In this document: in pieces, positions 28,022 through 37,168 of the stretch
Layout: the number at the start of each line of letters is the position of its first letter
Position numbering within the stretch: position 1 is the first letter of the stretch
Origin: Gimesia sp.
Lineage (GTDB): Bacteria > Planctomycetota > Planctomycetia > Planctomycetales > Planctomycetaceae
Assembly (NCBI GenBank): GCA_002706765.1
Contig: PAJV01000078.1
Coordinates: forward strand, 1-64,000
Direction: 5' to 3'
DNA length: 64,000 bases
The notes under the pieces: model-generated
What the model saw: the letters and a program-made list of their open reading frames with translations, nothing else
What the model was told of the DNA's origin: nothing
Databases searched by the model: none
Program-made: the position numbers and the translations under genes

Positions 28022-29284
28022 TTACAGAGAAATAAACTGGACCCGAAATTCGATCACTTTTGCATTGGGGTGATTTGTCTGCAGTTTGACTTTGGCGAGA
28101 TTGGTTCTGCCGAAGGAAACAGGAGACATCTCTGCCGGAACGGCAAATTTCAATTCGTAACGCTGTTTATTTTTTGACTCAAATTTTTCATCTTTTTTCA
28201 GCTCAAATTCAAGAAAATCAGGAGCAATTTCCTGATCCACAATTTCCAGTGGTTGTTCTGTGCCTTCAACAAACATGGACAGGATAACTGATTTGCCTTC
28301 TTTAGCTGAGAATTCGCCCAGGTTCAACACCATGGTCTGGGGATTCCAGTGTACGCCAAATGTCGGGACAATGCGGATGGGGCCGGTGTGATTTCCTGAA
28401 ACCTGAATCACGAAATTGCGTGGTCCTGAAGGTTCGGCATGCTCATGATCATGTTTGTGGTCATGCCCTTCCGGATGATCGTGTGCCTCTTCACTACCGG
28501 GGGGCGATAAATCATGAGGAATATCAGTTTTGATTGTGAGGCGTTCGTTGAATCCACCCAGTGGAAACTGTTCGGGATCAGCGGTGACTTCAATGGAATA
28601 ACCGGTTTTCGCATCGGCTTCTTTGAGCTCTTCCGCTGTGAGAGGCTTGAATTTCGATGTCAGCCCCTTTTGGCTCGATTCGATTCCCAGAATCTTAAAT
28701 TCGTCCAGATATTTGGTGTGAATTTTCCCCGTGAACGAGACCGGATCGGTTGTGGACATGGTAGGCAGGGACCAGTGGGGGCTGCCTTCATGGTCGCCGG
28801 TGAAAGCGATCAGGTTGTTAGCCATGCCCTCAATCTGCAGTTTCAGTTCCTGGTTTTCCGGATCGTTCGTGTAGATGGTAGCGGTCTGCCCAAAGTGTTC
28901 CTGTGGACTTTTGGGAGTCCAGGTTAATTCAATTTCGACCGATTCTCCGGGGGCAACCGTGTTCTCCTTCATTTCACTGAGCGTGCATTTACAGGTGGTT
29001 GCTCCTTTTTTAACTTCCAGCGGTGCTTCCCCTTCATTTTTCAGAACGAAATGATGGGACAGCGTCTGTCCTACCGCCATACTGCCGAAGTTGTAACGTG
29101 GTTTCTCTACAACCGCTTTGGGGTAGGGGCCGGTAGGAGAAATTTTCGGGCGGTCTTCTGAGGTCTCGACCTGTTTGGGAGCAGGAGCAGCCGACTGGAT
29201 ATCTCCATTCCCTCGACCCAGCCAGACTGTTCCGGCAAGTGCTATGACAAGAGCAATGATCGCCGTGACGGCTCGTAAATTCAT
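28022..29284 (-). CDS. DUF1573 protein with His-rich loop
   Basis: The protein has 420 residues. An N-terminal hydrophobic segment (AVTAIIALVIALAGTVWLG) serves as a signal anchor. Next is a DUF1573 immunoglobulin-like domain (about 60-155; PRYNFGSMAVGQTLSHHFVL, with the typical CKC pair in TTCKCTLSE). A less conserved beta-rich part follows up to the end. A loop near residues 265-290 is packed with His, Asp and Glu (HDHPEGHDHKHDHEH), a likely metal-binding stretch. The domain family is common in Planctomycetes and Bacteroidetes and its role is unknown. It is 185 bases upstream of the cytochrome gene on the same strand, so both could belong to one periplasmic redox or metal function. Confidence 0.8.
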   Translation of the reverse strand: MNLRAVTAIIALVIALAGTVWLGRGNGDIQSAAPAPKQVETSEDRPKISPTGPYPKAVVEKPRYNFGSMAVGQTLSHHFVLKNEGEAPLEVKKGATTCKCTLSEMKENTVAPGESVEIELTWTPKSPQEHFGQTATIYTNDPENQELKLQIEGMANNLIAFTGDHEGSPHWSLPTMSTTDPVSFTGKIHTKYLDEFKILGIESSQKGLTSKFKPLTAEELKEADAKTGYSIEVTADPEQFPLGGFNERLTIKTDIPHDLSPPGSEEAHDHPEGHDHKHDHEHAEPSGPRNFVIQVSGNHTGPIRIVPTFGVHWNPQTMVLNLGEFSAKEGKSVILSMFVEGTEQPLEIVDQEIAPDFLEFELKKDEKFESKNKQRYELKFAVPAEMSPVSFGRTNLAKVKLQTNHPNAKVIEFRVQFISL

Positions 29285-29409
29285 GATTTCACCAGCAATG
29301 AAGTAGTTTGAATATAATTGATCACCATAATATTAATGTCAGGAAAATCAGGTCAGACCGGACCCCGACAGAGAACACTCTGTTATTATGGGCCGAAGCA
29401 CGGCCGAGT

Positions 29410-31809
29410 TCAATTCTGATTCGATCGAGTTGCGTTAATTATTTCTTTCATTCGACTTACCGTGTCTTCATTTAAGTATTTGTCCACATGTTGACCTCGC
29501 CTGTTTGCTTCGTCCAGTTCGATGGCACGTCGGGCCTGTTGCTGGCTGGCTGCATGTTGCCCGGCCTGCGACAAGACTTCCGCATAAGTGGCCCGATAGA
29601 GGGCGTTATGGGGATATCCGTCGACTGCCTGTCTGAAGTTTTCAAGAGCAGATTTCAGATCGTCCTGCTGGTGTGAAGCCTGGTACTGCTGTTCCCACTG
29701 ACGACCCAGGTCAAAATAATGACGCGGATTCAGCGGGTCGCGCTGGATTACCGCTTTTTTCCACTCGACACCCTGCTCAAACGCACTTCGATTCTGTTCT
29801 CCTTTGCGAAATTCGATCTCAGCCAAAGCCTGCCAGGGAGACGGAGAGATTGGATCGACCTGGCTGGCCTGACTGAAATAACCTTGTGCATTACGAAAGG
29901 ATGAGCCACGCATCAGTGACTGTTCCGCTTGTAATACGAGCGATTTCCGCTGAATTGTTGGCGCAAACGATGACACGATAAAGAAAAACGTCAGGATCAG
30001 GCAGGCGGCCAAGGCAACTGTTCGCAAATGTATAGCAGGTGCAGTTCGAGGCGAATCTGACTCTGCCGGGTCTACTGTACTCATGTTGGCTCTGGCAGAA
30101 TCTGTGATGACGGGAAAAGCGAGGGCCAGCAGGAGTAACCAGGTCTGCGTGATGGCCGGCATGGCAATTCCCCCCGCACCTGATAAATGGATGCATAAGG
30201 CGATAAAACCTGCCCCGAACGACAGGGGCAATATTGAAGACGTTGAATCCTGACTGCCGATCAGGCTCAATCTCGTGCAGGCATTTAATATAAAGAAAAG
30301 TGCCAGCCAAGCTGGACAGAACAGCCAGAGTCTCGATTCATCAATGGAGAAGACAAATAATTGAATTACCCAGAGCAGGGCAAACGACAGTCCAAATCCC
30401 AGCAGCAGCGACAGTTGATCGTGAGAAAAGGAATTCTCGCTGAGAGGAGTTGTTCGTTCCGAGAGAACCGGATCGGGCGGCGGATGCATTAACCAGCGAT
30501 AGCAGGCCAGGCACAGAATCAGCAGTAATCCTGCGAGTGCGATCAGGCCCGCGTTTGCCCAGACATCAAGAATGAAATTATGTGGGTCCGCGATTTCTTC
30601 GCTCGATCCAGGCAGTTTGAACTTCAGATAATGCGAACGAAAATTACCGGGGCCTGTTCCCCAGAGCGGATTTTCTTTGATGACATCCCAGGTCGCGGTC
30701 CAGTATTCCATACGGTATTGAAGCGATTTGGGGGCTTCAGTCAACACTGCGCGGTCAAAGCCTCCACTCAGTGTCGCCAACAATAAAAAACCAACACAGA
30801 GGACTGCGGCGAGCCCTCCCCATTTGAGGATCTGTTTGTTCCAGAGTAACGGATCGGCTGTTGCGTTCCGGCGTGTCTGAAGCAGTTTCAGAACTCCCAG
30901 AAATATCAGACCTCCTATGAGTCCAATCCAGGCAGTACGGCTTTTCGTCAGGATCAGGCAGTAACCGATGATGAGGGTCGAGAGTAGAAAAACGCCTGGT
31001 TTCAGCCGATTCCAGAGTGATCCGGAGGACGCAGATTTCCCGAAAAAACAATCTATGGTTACTGCGAACGAAAGCAGAAATCCCACTATTAACAGACCGG
31101 CAAACGTGTTCGCGAGCGCAAACATGCCCAGCGGTTCGGAACTGTTTAACAAGCGTTGTTCAAACAGATCACGACTGCTTCCCTGGAGAGCGTCGGAGGG
31201 AACTCCCATGGAAAGGAGTTTTTGCTGCGCTTCGGGTGAGAGTGTAGCATCGTATTGCTGTCGAGCAGTCTGGTACTCTTTCGCGAGTTGGTCATACATC
31301 CAATGATGCTGCCAGATTCCGTAAACTGACAGGACTACTACCGTAGTGATGAATCCCAGGATCAATGTGCCGCGCAGCGCAGATGTGGCAAACTGGCGCC
31401 GGATCAGAGAGAAACTGCAGCCCAGGGCGACCCATTCCCACATCATGTTTAAAGCATCACGCTGCTGACCTTCCCCGAACCAGATCATCACCAGTGTGGA
31501 TACAACCTGGCCGGCTACCAGCAACCAGACCGCGAAGTCGAACCGGTCCAGCCGAAATGACCGTGAACGATCAGACAGCAGGCTGCCAGCATAGAGGATT
31601 GCGATCAGGAACCAGCCCAGCGCGAGCGTGAGGGTGTCCCCTTCCGGAGCAGATTCAGCCGGCAGAAAGTAACGAGCGGTGATCAGAAAACCGGCCAGAA
31701 AGAGCTGGATTCCCTGGAGTATTCCTGTCAGCCAATGCGGAGAGTTGTCAGCTGAGGTCGTCTGAACCGGAACTGGCTGTCGCGATTTTTTTTTGCGCTG
31801 CTTACTCAT
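29410..31809 (-). CDS. O-antigen ligase/polymerase (Wzy_C) membrane protein with TPR tail
   Basis: The 799-residue protein has about 12-14 predicted membrane segments and the Wzy_C/O-antigen ligase signature near residue 395-420 (GTGPGNFRSHYLKFK, PHNFILDVWANAGL) with its conserved His. A soluble C-terminal part of about 170 residues carries three TPR-like repeats (PWQALAEIEFRKGEQN; HYFDLGRQWEQQYQA; YRATYAEVLSQAGQH). Members polymerise or ligate surface polysaccharide from undecaprenyl-linked units; the exact reaction is not settled by sequence. Its ATG overlaps the stop codon of the upstream WecA-like gene (ATGA, 31806-31809), so the two are translationally coupled and probably act in one glycan pathway. 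An N-terminal Lys/Arg cluster (KQRKKKSRQ) fits an inside start. Confidence 0.85.
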   Translation of the reverse strand: MSKQRKKKSRQPVPVQTTSADNSPHWLTGILQGIQLFLAGFLITARYFLPAESAPEGDTLTLALGWFLIAILYAGSLLSDRSRSFRLDRFDFAVWLLVAGQVVSTLVMIWFGEGQQRDALNMMWEWVALGCSFSLIRRQFATSALRGTLILGFITTVVVLSVYGIWQHHWMYDQLAKEYQTARQQYDATLSPEAQQKLLSMGVPSDALQGSSRDLFEQRLLNSSEPLGMFALANTFAGLLIVGFLLSFAVTIDCFFGKSASSGSLWNRLKPGVFLLSTLIIGYCLILTKSRTAWIGLIGGLIFLGVLKLLQTRRNATADPLLWNKQILKWGGLAAVLCVGFLLLATLSGGFDRAVLTEAPKSLQYRMEYWTATWDVIKENPLWGTGPGNFRSHYLKFKLPGSSEEIADPHNFILDVWANAGLIALAGLLLILCLACYRWLMHPPPDPVLSERTTPLSENSFSHDQLSLLLGFGLSFALLWVIQLFVFSIDESRLWLFCPAWLALFFILNACTRLSLIGSQDSTSSILPLSFGAGFIALCIHLSGAGGIAMPAITQTWLLLLALAFPVITDSARANMSTVDPAESDSPRTAPAIHLRTVALAACLILTFFFIVSSFAPTIQRKSLVLQAEQSLMRGSSFRNAQGYFSQASQVDPISPSPWQALAEIEFRKGEQNRSAFEQGVEWKKAVIQRDPLNPRHYFDLGRQWEQQYQASHQQDDLKSALENFRQAVDGYPHNALYRATYAEVLSQAGQHAASQQQARRAIELDEANRRGQHVDKYLNEDTVSRMKEIINATRSNQN

Positions 31810-32939
31810 TCCCGATTTTTCCGACCTACATTTTCCAGGATCGTAACGATCGAAAGGACGCAGAGAATCATGAGCATCACCAGCAGAGCCGCATTCCAGG
31901 ACGAGACTTCGTACAGAATCAATCCCCCGATTCCCGTAGTCAAGGTGGCGAGGTGGATTGTCAAAACTGTATCCCGCTTACTTAAACCGAGTTCAACCAG
32001 GCGATGTGAGAAATGACTTTTATCCGCGTGGAACGGGCTGCGACCTTCTTTGAGTCGAATGATCATGACCGTACAGAAATCATACAGGGGAATCGCCAGA
32101 ATACAAAGTGGTGCCAGGATGACATGTCGATTTATGACAGTTTCTCCGTCTGAAGATTCACCGGGATAAAAGGTTCCCAGAATGGTCATCGTAGACAGAA
32201 TCAACCCGATGAAATAGCTGCCCGAGTCTCCCATAAAAATCTTTGCTGGAGGCCAGTTATGGCATAAAAAACCGGCGATCGAGCCAGCCAGGACCAACAG
32301 TATCCCAGCTACGAGCCAGCGTGGTTCCCCTGTGTAACGCAACATGATTAATGCGAAAAGGACGGCGGCGATTAGTCCGATGCCCGATGTAAGGCCGTCC
32401 ATGTTATCCAGGAAATTCAAAGAGTTCACCAGGACGATGATCCAGGCGACTGTCAGCAGCATTCCGATCCAGGGCTGCTGAATAAACAGTGTGCCTCGGA
32501 TGCCTCCCCAGACCAGCCCGCCCGCCACGAGTAATTGAATGATCAGTCGAGGTTTCCAGGAAATATTGAGTTTATCGTCAAGCAGCCCCATCACAGCCAG
32601 AATCGTGCCTCCTGCCAGCACGAGCCAGAGTTGTCCGGAACGATAGAGAACCCCTTCCAGGTGGGGTAAGAGTTCCGCGGGAATCCAGGACGGATCAAGG
32701 TCTGATTTTACAATTACGAATGCAATCAACTGCGCGCAGACGATCGGGATAATCACCCCCAGCCAGATACCCACCCCTCCACCAAGGGGAGTGGGGGTGA
32801 GATGCATCTTCCGCTGTGCTGGTTGATCAATGAGCCCCCAGCGCGGCGCCAGTTTCCTCATCGCCGCCGTGGCAAGAAACGAGATGAAAAATGAAGGGAC
32901 AAGGCAGGCAATAACAAAAAATAGCATTTCAATCAGCAT
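31806..32939 (-). CDS. WecA/TagO-type undecaprenyl-phosphate sugar-1-phosphate transferase
   Basis: The 377-residue protein has about ten membrane segments and the motifs of the MraY/WecA superfamily: GGGVGIWLGV near the start, the catalytic Asp pair region MGLLDDKLNISWKPRL, NSLNFLDNMDGLTSGIG, MGDSGSYFIGL, and the cytoplasmic HADKSHFSHRLVELGLSKR loop that is diagnostic for the WecA/TagO/RfaL-donor branch rather than MraY. It transfers a sugar 1-phosphate (usually GlcNAc) from UDP-sugar to undecaprenyl phosphate, the first step of O-antigen, teichoic or exopolysaccharide assembly. It is coupled to the ligase gene downstream by the ATGA overlap. No other glycan genes are adjacent. Confidence 0.92.
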   Translation of the reverse strand: MLIEMLFFVIACLVPSFFISFLATAAMRKLAPRWGLIDQPAQRKMHLTPTPLGGGVGIWLGVIIPIVCAQLIAFVIVKSDLDPSWIPAELLPHLEGVLYRSGQLWLVLAGGTILAVMGLLDDKLNISWKPRLIIQLLVAGGLVWGGIRGTLFIQQPWIGMLLTVAWIIVLVNSLNFLDNMDGLTSGIGLIAAVLFALIMLRYTGEPRWLVAGILLVLAGSIAGFLCHNWPPAKIFMGDSGSYFIGLILSTMTILGTFYPGESSDGETVINRHVILAPLCILAIPLYDFCTVMIIRLKEGRSPFHADKSHFSHRLVELGLSKRDTVLTIHLATLTTGIGGLILYEVSSWNAALLVMLMILCVLSIVTILENVGRKNRE

Positions 32940-32990
32940 TCGGAATGACAGAAAGGTATCGTGAATAATATGCTCGAGAAGGCACCCCTT

Positions 32991-33076
32991 TTAACCAGAG
33001 CGTTTCTCAATCTATGGTGCTCGGGCAAATGGACTTCGAGACGCTACAGTAAAACTGGAGAAAGTCCAGTGTCTTA
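32991..33076 (+). repeat. Dispersed palindromic repeat, copy B
   Basis: This copy has a shortened left end. It reads AGCGTTTCTCAATCTATGG, then a core with CTCGGGC, then GAGACGCTACAGTAAAACTGG, ending in GTCTTA. Its right end differs slightly (GGAGAAAGTCC instead of GGACACAGTC), so it has diverged further. It lies between the divergent WecA-like gene and the methyltransferase-like gene, in a 382-base intergenic region that shows nothing else except the GAGGAG site upstream of the next gene. Confidence 0.82.
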
Positions 33077-33321
33077 CCAGCCCTGAAATGACACGTTCTC
33101 CAACGTGGTCCGCTCGCTCGTTGGCGTGCTCGCCTGACAGGAATCACTGGCTCATTCAGGATTGATAGACCACCAGTTTGGCTGAAATCAGGATTTAGTG
33201 GTAGCGAAAAATGCATTTCCTGCCAGTTTTCGATTGATATATCCAGTGCATGACTTACAGTTGACCTCACCTGTATAATCCGAGCTACGATCATGGACAG
33301 AGGAGTCTTTCAACAACAGAA

Positions 33322-34167
33322 ATGAATGAATTATTTGAGGAAGAAGTTCGATTTAATCAGGCGAGCCGTCCCAACTGGGAAGAGGGGGCGGCACATCGCA
33401 ATTTGATCACCGGGTATCTCATCGATCTGGCTGAAAGCTCCGGCGGGCGGTTATGTGTGCTGGGAGCGGGTAACTGTAACGATCTGGATTTACAGAAGCT
33501 GTCTCAAGTGTACAGCGAAATTCATCTGGTGGATCTGGATGAAACCGCTTTAAAATACGCGGTCGATTTTCAGGCAGTTTCTGAAGACCCGTCGATCCAC
33601 CTGCATGTGCTGGATTTGACGGGAGTCGGCGACAGGCTGGCAGCTTTCAAAAAGGATCGAGATCAGGGCGAGGAAGAACTGCAGCAGATCTTGGCCTTGT
33701 TATCCGAATCTCGCGAACTGGATATTTCTGGTCCGTTTGATGTCGTCTGTTCCACCTGCATTTTGAGTCAGTTGATTCTTCAGGTCGTGCATGCGGCAGG
33801 TGAGAGTCATCCCCGGTTTGAAGAACTGATGGTCGCAGTCCGGGAACAGCATTTCCGTACTGTGCTGGATTTGACTGTGGAGGGGGGCGCGGGCCTTGTC
33901 ATCAGTGATTTTGTTTCTTCTGAATCGGCGGCTGATTTGAAGGACGTGCCTGATTTTCAATTCACCCAGTACCTTTCTCAACTGCTGTCATCACGTAATT
34001 TTTTTCATGGAGTGCACCCCGGGCTGTTGTATGCGCAACTGAAAGGCAAAGCACCCCTGGCGAAACTGGTGGAAGATGTGGAGATGCTGCCCCCCTGGCG
34101 CTGGGATCTGGGGCCGCGTCAATATGCCGTTGCGGCGCTCCGCTTTCGCCGATGTGCGACCGGGTAA
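33322..34167 (+). CDS. Class I SAM-dependent methyltransferase-like protein
   Basis: The 281-residue protein has a Rossmann-type beginning after a 30-residue leader: motif I GGRLCVLGAGNCNDL (near 42-56), an acidic end of strand 2 in IHLVDLDETAL (near 70-80), and a later motif LHVLDLTGV. This matches a class I methyltransferase core, but motif I ends in NCND rather than the usual GxGxG continuation, and the substrate is unknown. A long central insertion (around 115-140) is rich in Glu and Gln. GAGGAG lies 16 bases before the ATG, which is long, so the start is provisional. The gene is convergent with the sulfatase gene, with 49 bases between stops. Confidence 0.65.
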   Translation: MNELFEEEVRFNQASRPNWEEGAAHRNLITGYLIDLAESSGGRLCVLGAGNCNDLDLQKLSQVYSEIHLVDLDETALKYAVDFQAVSEDPSIHLHVLDLTGVGDRLAAFKKDRDQGEEELQQILALLSESRELDISGPFDVVCSTCILSQLILQVVHAAGESHPRFEELMVAVREQHFRTVLDLTVEGGAGLVISDFVSSESAADLKDVPDFQFTQYLSQLLSSRNFFHGVHPGLLYAQLKGKAPLAKLVEDVEMLPPWRWDLGPRQYAVAALRFRRCATG

Positions 34168-34216
34168 TTCGCAGCTACGAATCTCTCCCCCGGTTGGAGT
34201 GTGGGACTTGCCGGGA

Positions 34217-35842
34217 TTATTTTTTGCCGGCTGCTTTCTTTTTCTGTGCAGTCCCTTTTTTTCCTGGTTTGAGATGGAGTGAAGGCGGATCTTTTGCGAC
34301 AGAACCGCTGTCATCTGGAACCTGGTATTTTGCCTGCAGTAGCTTCAACTCCGCTTTCAGGTCTTTGACTACCTGGGCATATTCCGGTTCAGAGTAGACG
34401 TTTTTCATCTCACGGGGATCTTTCTCCAGATCATAGAGTTCCCATTCACCCAGATTATAGAAGTCAATCAGCTTATAGCGTTTCGTGCGAACTCCATTAT
34501 GACGACGGACCATATGGGCTGAGCGTCGATCATTGTAGAATTCGTAATAGTGGTAATAGAGACTGTCGCGCCATTTCACTTCTTCCCCTTTGAACAAGGG
34601 GACCAGGCTCACACCCTGCATATCATCAGGGATCGGTGCCTGGGCCAGATCCAGAAAAGTCTCTGCAAAATCCAGGTTGGATACCAGGTCGTTATTGACG
34701 CTGCCGGGCTTGATGACGCCTGGCCAGCGCGCCAGTAAGGGCATCCGGAATGACTCTTCATACATGAAGCGTTTATCGAACCAGCCATGATCTCCCAGGT
34801 AAAAGCCCTGGTCGGAAGAGTAGATGACAACGGTATTCTTTGCCAGGCCAGACGACTCCAGATAGTCCAGCATGCGGCCGACGTTATCATCAACGGAAGC
34901 GACACATCTGAGATAGTCTTTCATGTAACGCTGATATTTCCAGCGCACCAGATCCTTTCCGGTGAGATTGGCTTTATGGAATGCTGCGTTTTTGGGTTCA
35001 TACGCTGCATTCCAGGTCGTCAGTTGCTCGGGAGTGAGATTGGTGGGTGGGGTTAATTTCAGGTCAAACGGGGTCATCGTTTTTGCGATTGTCATATCCT
35101 GCTGGTGGGCAGCAGTACCACGCCCCTCATAATCATCAAACAGGTTATCTGGTTCCGGGATAGTCACATCATCGTACATGTGGAGATACTTTGGGCCGGG
35201 TTGCCAGTTACGATGCGGCGCTTTGTGTTGGAACATCAACATGAAGGGCTTGTCGGGATCACGATCATTTTTGAGATAATCGAGTGCCAGATCGGTGATG
35301 ATGTCAGTAGTGTAACCCACGTGCTTAACACGCTTCCCGTTTTTAATCATGGGAGGATTATAATAAGGGCCCTGGCCAATCAGAATTTCAGAGTAGTCGA
35401 AGCCGGTGGGATCGGAGGCCAGGTGCCATTTCCCGACAATGGCTGTCTGATAACCATGTTTTCGGAGAATCTTGGGGAAGGTCTGCTGTGAACCATCAAA
35501 TTTGTTGCCATTCTGTTTGAACCCGTTCAAATGGCTGTGTTTACCAGTCAGGATGACAGCGCGACTGGGGCCGCAGATGCTGTTCGTGCAGAAACAGTTA
35601 TTAAACCGCATCCCATCACGGGCGATGCGATCCAGGTTCGGGGTCTCGTTGACCTTCGATCCATAACAGCTCATGGCGTGCGAGGCATGGTCATCGGTGA
35701 AGATAAACAGAATGTTCGGGCGACCTGATTCCGCAGCGGCACACTCTGTTCCTGAGTAGACACCCAGTAGAACGGAAGTGAACAGCAGGATCAGTACAAA
35801 TGAAAAAGAACACCGGAGAGCAGGTAGGGAGAGCGACAGCAT
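34217..35842 (-). CDS. Secreted sulfatase (S1 family)
   Basis: This is an arylsulfatase-family hydrolase acting on sulfate esters, typically of marine polysaccharides. A signal peptide ([17 protein letters not shown]) leads into the alkaline-phosphatase-like fold. The metal site is [16 protein letters not shown], and the formylglycine site is CGPSR with Cys 90, needing an FGE-type activating enzyme not found in this window. The conserved Lys/His of GKWHLA and [16 protein letters not shown] follow. The C terminus is Lys-rich. I chose ATG 35842, which has GAGGA nine bases upstream; ATG 35851 is only adjacent to that site, and the frame remains open to 35971. The second sulfatase lies 3.6 kb away on the other strand. 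Confidence 0.93.
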   Translation of the reverse strand: MLSLSLPALRCSFSFVLILLFTSVLLGVYSGTECAAAESGRPNILFIFTDDHASHAMSCYGSKVNETPNLDRIARDGMRFNNCFCTNSICGPSRAVILTGKHSHLNGFKQNGNKFDGSQQTFPKILRKHGYQTAIVGKWHLASDPTGFDYSEILIGQGPYYNPPMIKNGKRVKHVGYTTDIITDLALDYLKNDRDPDKPFMLMFQHKAPHRNWQPGPKYLHMYDDVTIPEPDNLFDDYEGRGTAAHQQDMTIAKTMTPFDLKLTPPTNLTPEQLTTWNAAYEPKNAAFHKANLTGKDLVRWKYQRYMKDYLRCVASVDDNVGRMLDYLESSGLAKNTVVIYSSDQGFYLGDHGWFDKRFMYEESFRMPLLARWPGVIKPGSVNNDLVSNLDFAETFLDLAQAPIPDDMQGVSLVPLFKGEEVKWRDSLYYHYYEFYNDRRSAHMVRRHNGVRTKRYKLIDFYNLGEWELYDLEKDPREMKNVYSEPEYAQVVKDLKAELKLLQAKYQVPDDSGSVAKDPPSLHLKPGKKGTAQKKKAAGKK

Positions 35843-36126
35843 TGAGTTCATCCTCAGTCTCAAAAGAAATCCGATCACAGGCGAGGGCGGGTGAATTAAG
35901 TATCCTCTATCATGCCGGTTTCTGGGGGGAAGTGCAAGTTTTCGCACGGATTTGTAGTGTCCTCTGATCAAACCGGTTCATGGATCGGGAGATGTAGATG
36001 TTACAGATATGGATTGGGTAGAAACTGCATTTTAGTGGATCGTTCGGATACGAAGGGAATTTTCTCCGTGTTTAAAAGTGTTGATCTGGCTTGAGATAGG
36101 GAAAATCTTCTGCTGGAGTTTCCTGT

Positions 36127-36143
36127 TTGGTATAGAGCTTGCA
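36127..36143 (+). promoter_or_regulatory. Sigma-54-type promoter of the first small TPR gene
   Basis: The sequence TTGGTATAGAGCTTGCA at 36127-36143 matches the RpoN consensus: GG at 36129-36130 and GC at 36141-36142, ten bases apart, with a TTGC -12 element. Transcription would start near 36154, about 98 bases before the ATG at 36252. Two hairpins lie in this leader: CGTTTCA/TGAAACG at 36166-36185 and GGGCAA/TTGCCC at 36209-36228. The paralogue at 38739 has a comparable site. Confidence 0.6.
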
Positions 36144-36251
36144 ATGAAGAATTCTATCGAGTCAGCGTTTCATGGGATTGAAACGAATTTGAAAACAACA
36201 CTACAACCGGGCAATGGATTGCTTGCCCCACCGGTAAAAAAGGAATTGATC

Positions 36252-36713
36252 ATGTTAGATAATATTTCTCCCAAGGTAATTCACAAGATTATGGCCGCTG
36301 AAGGATACCTGGAACTGGGGATGCCCATACAGGCTCTGGATGCACTGGCTTCAATCGAAGATGCTGGTCCCCTGGAAGCCATGCGTCTGTTTCTGACGGG
36401 GGAAGCCTACCTGCGACAGGAACGCTATCAGGAAGCGATTGAACCTCTCCATCAGGCAGCACGCCTGTTTCCGGTCATGGAAAGTCGCAAAGCCTGGAGC
36501 GCCTTGAGTGAATGTTTTCGACTGGGAGGTTACCAGGAACTGGCAGAGGTTGCATCACTGACTGCGGAAGCGGTAGAAGAGATTGAAGCGAGCTGCGAAG
36601 TCCTGTGCTTGACGCAAGACCATGCTTCCGACTGGAAGTGGCCCGATTCTGTTTCTCGCATCACTGACTTTTCTCCCGCCAGTCGAGGCGTCAGTCCCCG
36701 CATTCCCCGTTAA
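36252..36713 (+). CDS. Small TPR protein, paralogue 1
   Basis: The 153-residue protein contains two or three TPR-like helix pairs: IMAAEGYLELGMPIQALDAL, LFLTGEAYLRQERYQEAIEP, and AWSALSECFRLGGYQELAEV. The last 50 residues are not repeat-like. No signal peptide is visible, so it is probably cytoplasmic. The ATG at 36252 has AAGGA eight bases upstream; earlier in-frame starts at 36078 or 36144 lie upstream of, or before, the predicted sigma-54 transcription start and are less likely. The product is about half identical to the gene product at 38739 in the N-terminal 100 residues. A lipoprotein gene sits between the two. Function is unknown. Confidence 0.75.
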   Translation: MLDNISPKVIHKIMAAEGYLELGMPIQALDALASIEDAGPLEAMRLFLTGEAYLRQERYQEAIEPLHQAARLFPVMESRKAWSALSECFRLGGYQELAEVASLTAEAVEEIEASCEVLCLTQDHASDWKWPDSVSRITDFSPASRGVSPRIPR

Positions 36714-37168
36714 AAAAATGAAATATTCAGAGTTTTTCGAGTAAACCAATATTTGAGAAGTTGTCATAAGTCTTTGAATAGATAAGGAATACGCAGAATT
36801 AGTTAAGATCAAAATCATATTTGAGTTTCACGATGTGTTCGCTATACTTCGGCCCTTGAGTGATTACTTAACTCCTCTCATTTAAGAAATCATTCAGACT
36901 TGTATCCTGACTCTGGCTGTCGCTGTTACGGCGTGAGTCAGACATACCTTCTGGTCAAAGTTCCTTCCTGGTTCTGGCCAACTTTCCCACACAATTAACA
37001 ACAACGAATGTAGTCAAAGAGTCAATGTGAATATTGACTTCTCTCGTATTACGTATGCTTGTTGCCCATCACACCGTATTTCCGGGCTGCTGTCTGTCGG
37101 GGATTCCCGCTCAGTCGGTGGAAATCGTGTTGTCGAACTTTGTGCTGAAAAGACGATCGCCAAGACTC
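36714..37168 (+). other. Intergenic region, 455 bases, with long leader
   Basis: It holds a good sigma-70-type promoter (36821-36848). About 315 bases then follow before the lipoprotein ATG at 37169, and this leader carries an inverted repeat CTGACTC...GAGTCAG near 36909-36942. No gene is visible. The leader length is unusual for a planctomycete lipoprotein and could hold a regulatory structure. Confidence 0.5.
36821..36848 (+). promoter_or_regulatory. Sigma-70-type promoter of the lipoprotein gene
   Basis: TTGAGT at 36821-36826 and TATACT at 36843-36848 are separated by 16 bases. The predicted transcription start is near 36855, giving a leader of about 315 bases before the next good ATG (37169). 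Confidence 0.5.

Noticed and set aside
33007..33294. 95-residue minus-strand open frame near repeat copy B
   Set aside because: Overlaps the repeat, is not gene-like and lacks a start signal.
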